A program made the translations under genes and the position numbers. Positions 60,539 through 64,000 of a stretch of 64,000 bases of DNA are shown here, piece by piece. The notes beneath the pieces are model-generated. The model worked only from the letters and a program-made list of their open reading frames with translations. It was not told where the DNA came from and searched no databases. Source of the stretch: Aestuariirhabdus haliotis (lineage in GTDB: Bacteria > Pseudomonadota > Gammaproteobacteria > Pseudomonadales > Aestuariirhabdaceae); assembly GCF_023509475.1 (NCBI RefSeq), contig NZ_JAKSDZ010000003.1, positions 205,610-269,609 on the forward strand, written 5' to 3'. Numbering within the stretch: position 1 is the first letter of the stretch; every line of letters starts with the position of its first letter.

Positions 60539-61096
60539 ATGATGAACGTTCCAACCAACTTACAAGATGCAAAGGATTTACTGACCAAAGATGGCTTTGC
60601 GGTTGGAAGCACCTGGTATCATGGTACGTCGTCCACTTTGCTTGCATCAATCGAACAACAGGGCTTAAAGCGCTCTGGCGATAAAGCGTTAAAACAAACA
60701 ACCAAACAGATAATGGCTACGATCGGCAATAGCTACACCGAAACTGTTGAGCCAGTATTTCTGACCCAAAGCAAAGAGCTGGCCTTCTATTGGGCAACGC
60801 AAACGGTAAAACAGCGCGCCGCTCATACTGGAATCGAAGAGGCTCCCGCAGTTCTAGCGATCAATCTCCCCGAGGAGATCAATACAACCGTCAAACCTGA
60901 CGTAGGCGCTGCAAGTCTGTTGTTGGTCGAAGGCAATGATTATTTAGAGTACCTCGCCAACCTCTACAAAGAACACGGGTTTGATGCCCCAGTGATGAAT
61001 CCAGCAAAATCAGACCGTCTGGATTATTTAAACAAGCTGGGCATGGCGTATATAAACGCCGACATTGATGCCGAACATCTTCAAGCACTCACCTAA
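60539..61096 (+). CDS. Uncharacterised protein with possible ADP-ribosyltransferase-like fold
   Basis: 185 residues, soluble. The segment WYHGTSSTLLASIEQQGLKRSG near residue 24 has the Y-H-G-T-S plus 'SI..GL' arrangement seen at the NAD-binding start of PARP-like/KptA-like ADP-ribosyltransferase folds. EPVFLTQSKELAFYWA near 75 matches the second strand/helix of that fold (F-L-T-x3-x-A-x2-W/Y-A). A catalytic Glu cannot be placed with certainty. The start ATGATG at 60539 is chosen because the longer frame from 60461 runs through the aceA terminator. Own terminator at 61188-61212. Function is inference. Confidence 0.65.
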   Translation: MMNVPTNLQDAKDLLTKDGFAVGSTWYHGTSSTLLASIEQQGLKRSGDKALKQTTKQIMATIGNSYTETVEPVFLTQSKELAFYWATQTVKQRAAHTGIEEAPAVLAINLPEEINTTVKPDVGAASLLLVEGNDYLEYLANLYKEHGFDAPVMNPAKSDRLDYLNKLGMAYINADIDAEHLQALT

Positions 61097-61187
61097 AAGC
61101 GACTGATTGCTAGATAAACAATTTAATAAGCAACTGCACATAAAGCCACAGGCACTCATTTTCAGCAGTTGATACCTTTTCTTGCTC

Positions 61188-61212
61188 AGACCGCTTCGGC
61201 GGTCTTTTTTTT
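61188..61212 (+). terminator. Intrinsic terminator with TTCG tetraloop
   Basis: 7-bp stem AGACCGC / GCGGTCT closed by TTCG, followed by eight T. Rightward, about 90 bases after the ADP-ribosyltransferase-like gene and before the convergent LysR gene. Confidence 0.92.
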
Positions 61213-61276
61213 GCCCTCAATTTGGTGCCGACAGGGTTACCCCTCCAAAAAAGACCGGAACTACAAACACGCCTCC

Positions 61277-62224
61277 CTAGTGTGGGGTACGAACCTCTTT
61301 GGCCACATCGGAAATGAGTCGCCGCAGCCATTGGTGACCCGGGTTGTGCTGCAACAGCGGGCTCCAGGCCATTTTCAGCTCGATAGGAGGAATGTCAAAG
61401 GGAGGCGCCTTGATGACAATCTCAGGATTATTTCGCTGCAACTCAGCCGCCCTGCTCGGCAAGGTCGCGATAAGGTCTCGCTGTTGCGCCAGCAGCATTG
61501 CGACCTGATAATGCCGGGTAAAAACTGCAATATTGCGCTTCTTTTCCAACCTTGCAAGCGCCTCATCTACCCAGCCAAGTCGTTGAACATCCTTTGGGTC
61601 AACACCCACCCCCACACCCATACCGGTTTTACTCACCCAGATGTGCTGAGAGCTCAGGTAGGCGTCCAGGTCAAAGCGATCAACCAGCGGATTATCGACA
61701 CTCATCAAACAGGAAAACCCGTCTAACCATACCGTTGTCTGATGGAAAGACTGAGGCATCTGGTCGAACCGGTTAATCGCCATATCGACACGGCCCTGCT
61801 CAACATCAAGAAAGCTGACATCACTCGGTGTCAACATATCCAGGGTAACCCCGGGTGCTTCGGTCCTTAGACGGGTAAGAACACGGGGAATCAGGGTTGC
61901 TTCGGCATAATCACTGGCCATGATGCGAAAAACACGCGCCGTGGTCAGGGCTTCGAAATCCTTCTGTGGCTGAACCGCCTTATCGATGGTCGCTAGCACA
62001 TTGCGAATCACCGGCTGCAGCTCCAGCGCCCGCTCCGTGGCCGTCATCCCCTCACTTGTTCGGATCAACAAGGGGTCCTCAAACAGGTCGCGTAAACGAC
62101 GCAATCCATTACTCATCGCGGGCTGGGTAATTCCCAACTGGTTTGCGGCTCGAGTGACGTTCCGCTCTCGCAGGAGCACATCCAGATAAACCAGCAAGTT
62201 GAGATCAACGCGATTTACATTCAT
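61277..62224 (-). CDS. LysR-type transcriptional regulator (NodD/LinR-like branch)
   Basis: 315 residues. N-terminal HTH: DLNLLVYLDVLLRERNVTRAANQLGITQPAMSNGLRRLRDLFEDPLLIRTSEGM, the signature of the PbpC/NodD-like subgroup ('DLNLL...LL.ER..T.AA..L..TQPA.S..L.RLR....D.L..R'). The C-terminal effector domain follows. Next gene upstream on this strand is the M20 peptidase (96-base gap); no divergent partner gene, so the target is unknown. Confidence 0.93.
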   Translation of the reverse strand: MNVNRVDLNLLVYLDVLLRERNVTRAANQLGITQPAMSNGLRRLRDLFEDPLLIRTSEGMTATERALELQPVIRNVLATIDKAVQPQKDFEALTTARVFRIMASDYAEATLIPRVLTRLRTEAPGVTLDMLTPSDVSFLDVEQGRVDMAINRFDQMPQSFHQTTVWLDGFSCLMSVDNPLVDRFDLDAYLSSQHIWVSKTGMGVGVGVDPKDVQRLGWVDEALARLEKKRNIAVFTRHYQVAMLLAQQRDLIATLPSRAAELQRNNPEIVIKAPPFDIPPIELKMAWSPLLQHNPGHQWLRRLISDVAKEVRTPH

Positions 62225-62319
62225 ACGTTTAATGCCGCCTTAGAAGTCCATAAGCAAGCAAAATTATGACAAAAACTCGCGCCACTGTCGCCCGAAAAAA
62301 CAAGGCAATAACGGACTAT

Positions 62320-63786
62320 TTATCCCGCCGCATTGAGAAGCAACTGATAATAAATTTTCACTGCCTCCAGATAACCCTCAACCGTGACCCGTTCATTCGT
62401 ACCATGAAACCCTTTTAACTCTTCCGGCCCAAGAGTAACCCCCAGAAAACGAAGACTGGAATCCGTTACGGATTCAAAATGCCGGGCATCCGTAGCTCCG
62501 ATTACCAACCTTGGAGCAACCACCAACTGCGGATCCTGAATCACCTCACGAATCGAGCGCGAGAGTATCTGGTATCCATAACTCTCAGTCGAAGAGACAC
62601 CCGAAGGCTCGGACACAAATCCGTAAGGTTTAATAGACACCAATGGATCATCAACCAGCGCCGTTACTCGATCAGTGACCGTGGCTGACGTCTCCCCTGG
62701 CAAGATACGGAAATTGATCACCGCTTGCGCCTGTATGGGCAAAACATTGTCTTTAACACTGCCCTTGAGCATGGTCGGCGCCGTCGTCGTGCGCATACCC
62801 GCTACCAGCGCCGGGTTTTCAGGCAAAAAATGCCCTATGAAAGGCTCAAACAACCAGGCATTGGCAAACAGCAGGCGCTGGACAAAGGGAATATCAGAGC
62901 CCAGGTGAGAGATAAATTCACCCGTGAATTCCATCGACAAGGGAAACGGCTGCGACTGGATACGCTCGACAGCTCGAGCCACCCGACCTGCCGCCGTCGT
63001 AGTCGGCGGCTGCGATGAGTGACCACCCGTATCCTGAGCGCTCAACGAAAGACTCAAATAACCTTTCTCTGCCGGCCCAATCAACGCGACAGGTCCGTCC
63101 ATTCCAGGCACGATACCCCTGGTAATCGCCCCACCCTCGTCCAACAAAAACTCGAGCTCAACCCCACGCTTCTTGAGCAGCTTTGCAATAGCCAGTGCGC
63201 CCTGCTGACCCCCAACCTCTTCGTCATCTCCGAACGCCAGATAGATTTCACGTTCAGGCACAAAACCTTGACGTAACAGCGTTTCGACCGCCTCGAGAAT
63301 GCCAAGTACACCCGATTTATCATCCAGCGCACCACGCCCCCAGACAACCCCGTTTTCAACGACACCACCGAACGGAGGATGAATCCAGAGCTTCTCAGTA
63401 CCCGGTATCACCGGCACGACATCCATATGGGAAAGCAACAAAATCGGTTTCAACGAAGCGTCACTACCCGGCCAGCGTATCAGTAAACTGTAACCACCTA
63501 CCGTTTCCACTTGAAGCCTGGAAAATACAGCTGGAAAGCTGCTTTTTAGGTACTCGACAAAGGGGCCAAAGGTCGCGGGATTTTGTGGGCCGGGACCCGG
63601 ACGCGATATGGTTTTAAATCTGAGCGCCCCGGCAAGTCGGTTCACCGCACCCGACTCGTCGAGCAGCACCTGGGCTGGCTCGACAACCCCTTGCGAAGCA
63701 GGCTCGGAAAACAGCTGCGTCCTTAACAGCAAAACCACAAGCAACAATAACAAGCCAGCTGCCAAAATCAGAAGAATTCTTTTCAT
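62320..63786 (-). CDS. M20 family carboxypeptidase, membrane-anchored (PM20D1/carboxypeptidase S-like)
   Basis: 488 residues. A single N-terminal hydrophobic segment (ILLILAAGLLLLLVVLLLR) anchors it facing the periplasm. M20 metal site: LLSHMDVVPV near 115 (H-x-D), GRGALDDKSGVLGILEA near 150, FGDDEEVGGQQGA near 185 (catalytic Glu pair) and LLDEGGAI near 215. Similar to yeast carboxypeptidase S and PM20D1; the likely substrates are peptides or N-acyl amino acids. The frame is open to 63849, but the ATG at 63786 gives MKRILLILAAG. Confidence 0.92.
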   Translation of the reverse strand: MKRILLILAAGLLLLLVVLLLRTQLFSEPASQGVVEPAQVLLDESGAVNRLAGALRFKTISRPGPGPQNPATFGPFVEYLKSSFPAVFSRLQVETVGGYSLLIRWPGSDASLKPILLLSHMDVVPVIPGTEKLWIHPPFGGVVENGVVWGRGALDDKSGVLGILEAVETLLRQGFVPEREIYLAFGDDEEVGGQQGALAIAKLLKKRGVELEFLLDEGGAITRGIVPGMDGPVALIGPAEKGYLSLSLSAQDTGGHSSQPPTTTAAGRVARAVERIQSQPFPLSMEFTGEFISHLGSDIPFVQRLLFANAWLFEPFIGHFLPENPALVAGMRTTTAPTMLKGSVKDNVLPIQAQAVINFRILPGETSATVTDRVTALVDDPLVSIKPYGFVSEPSGVSSTESYGYQILSRSIREVIQDPQLVVAPRLVIGATDARHFESVTDSSLRFLGVTLGPEELKGFHGTNERVTVEGYLEAVKIYYQLLLNAAG

Positions 63787-63883
63787 TGTTGTATCTCTAA
63801 TTTGCCAAGCGATACATGCTAGCGAAGCTTGGCAACGAAGACCATACAAACGATTGTTTGAATCCAGAAATTGGGCAAGAAAA

Positions 63884-63909
63884 AGCCCGGCATAAAGCCG
63901 GGCTTAAAA
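63884..63909 (-). terminator. Intrinsic terminator after tRNA-Glu
   Basis: 8-bp stem AGCCCGGC (63884-63891) / GCCGGGCT (63897-63904). Leftward it is followed by TTTTTC; rightward it is flanked by only short A/T. It ends the tRNA-Glu transcript. Confidence 0.8.
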
Positions 63910-63911
63910 AG

Positions 63912-63987
63912 TGGCGTCCCCTAGGGGGTTCGAACCCCTGTTACCGCCGTGAAAGGGCGGTGTCCTAGGCCACTAGACGAAGGGGAC
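63912..63987 (-). tRNA. tRNA-Glu(UUC)
   Basis: 76 bases including encoded CCA (63912-63914). Acceptor GTCCCCT/AGGGGAC, D-arm TCGTCTAGTGGCCTAGGA, anticodon arm CCGCC-CTTTCAC-GGCGG with UUC, T-arm CAGGGGTTCGAACCCCC. Its U34 is a substrate for the MnmA/Tus thiolation pathway encoded in this window. The promoter lies beyond the right edge. Confidence 0.97.
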
Positions 63988-64000
63988 AAAACCTTCTTGG

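Overview
The window reads as chromosomal DNA of an aerobic gammaproteobacterium, probably a marine Pseudomonadales/Oceanospirillales lineage. The gene order cspD-clpS-clpA-infA-bpt-aat-trxB-ftsK-lolA-rarA-crcB-serS-cysG-tusEBCD, followed by nudJ-mnmA-hflD-purB-roxA and aceA, is recalled as Pseudomonas-like. The glyoxylate-bypass enzymes are also of the pseudomonad type. I saw no phage, insertion sequence, CRISPR array or rRNA. There are two tRNA genes: Ser(UGA) and Glu(UUC).

Layout. 1-10.4 kb: the end of a peptide-type ABC ATPase gene, several uncharacterised proteins, a radical SAM protein, a REC-CheC response regulator with a PAS-GGDEF cyclase, a TetR regulator, a gene-free stretch that looks like a structured small RNA, and a VWA/J-domain/membrane-protein operon. 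10.5-22.1 kb: sdaA, pepD, asnS, a fused cysteine desulfurase/SufE gene convergent with tcdA, a second REC-CheC plus PAS pair, ycbL and alanine dehydrogenase. 22.2-22.5 kb: a gene-free stretch with a GacA-box-like palindrome, a -10 element, eight GGA motifs (several in hairpin loops) and a terminator. This is the signature of a CsrB/RsmZ-type RNA that sequesters CsrA. 22.5-26.8 kb: a five-gene operon for a tungsten-type aldehyde:ferredoxin oxidoreductase. 27-45 kb: the conserved housekeeping block (tRNA thiolation, siroheme, division, N-end rule, Clp protease), then moaC-moaE. 45-52 kb: nudJ-mnmA-hflD-purB-roxA, a GNAT fusion and a secretin-N-like protein. 52-64 kb: a BASS transporter, a LysR regulator with mqo, glcB divergent from aceA, a possible ADP-ribosyltransferase-fold protein, a second LysR regulator, an M20 peptidase and tRNA-Glu.

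How the parts connect. Mqo, GlcB and AceA feed and drain malate in the glyoxylate shunt. Ald and SdaA produce pyruvate from alanine and serine. TusBCDE pass sulfur to MnmA for tRNA wobble uridine. The CsdA-CsdE fusion probably serves the neighbouring TcdA in ct6A formation. ClpS-ClpA with Aat and Bpt make up an N-degron pathway. The AOR operon carries its own MoaD/ThiS-like protein, while the moaC-moaE pair lacks moaD.

The most promising unannotated signals are the two intergenic RNA candidates (22.3-22.5 kb and 6.9-7.15 kb), the AOR operon with its uncharacterised last gene, the duplicated REC-CheC/PAS modules, and the desulfurase-SufE fusion beside tcdA. All family assignments come from reading the sequence; no database search was run.
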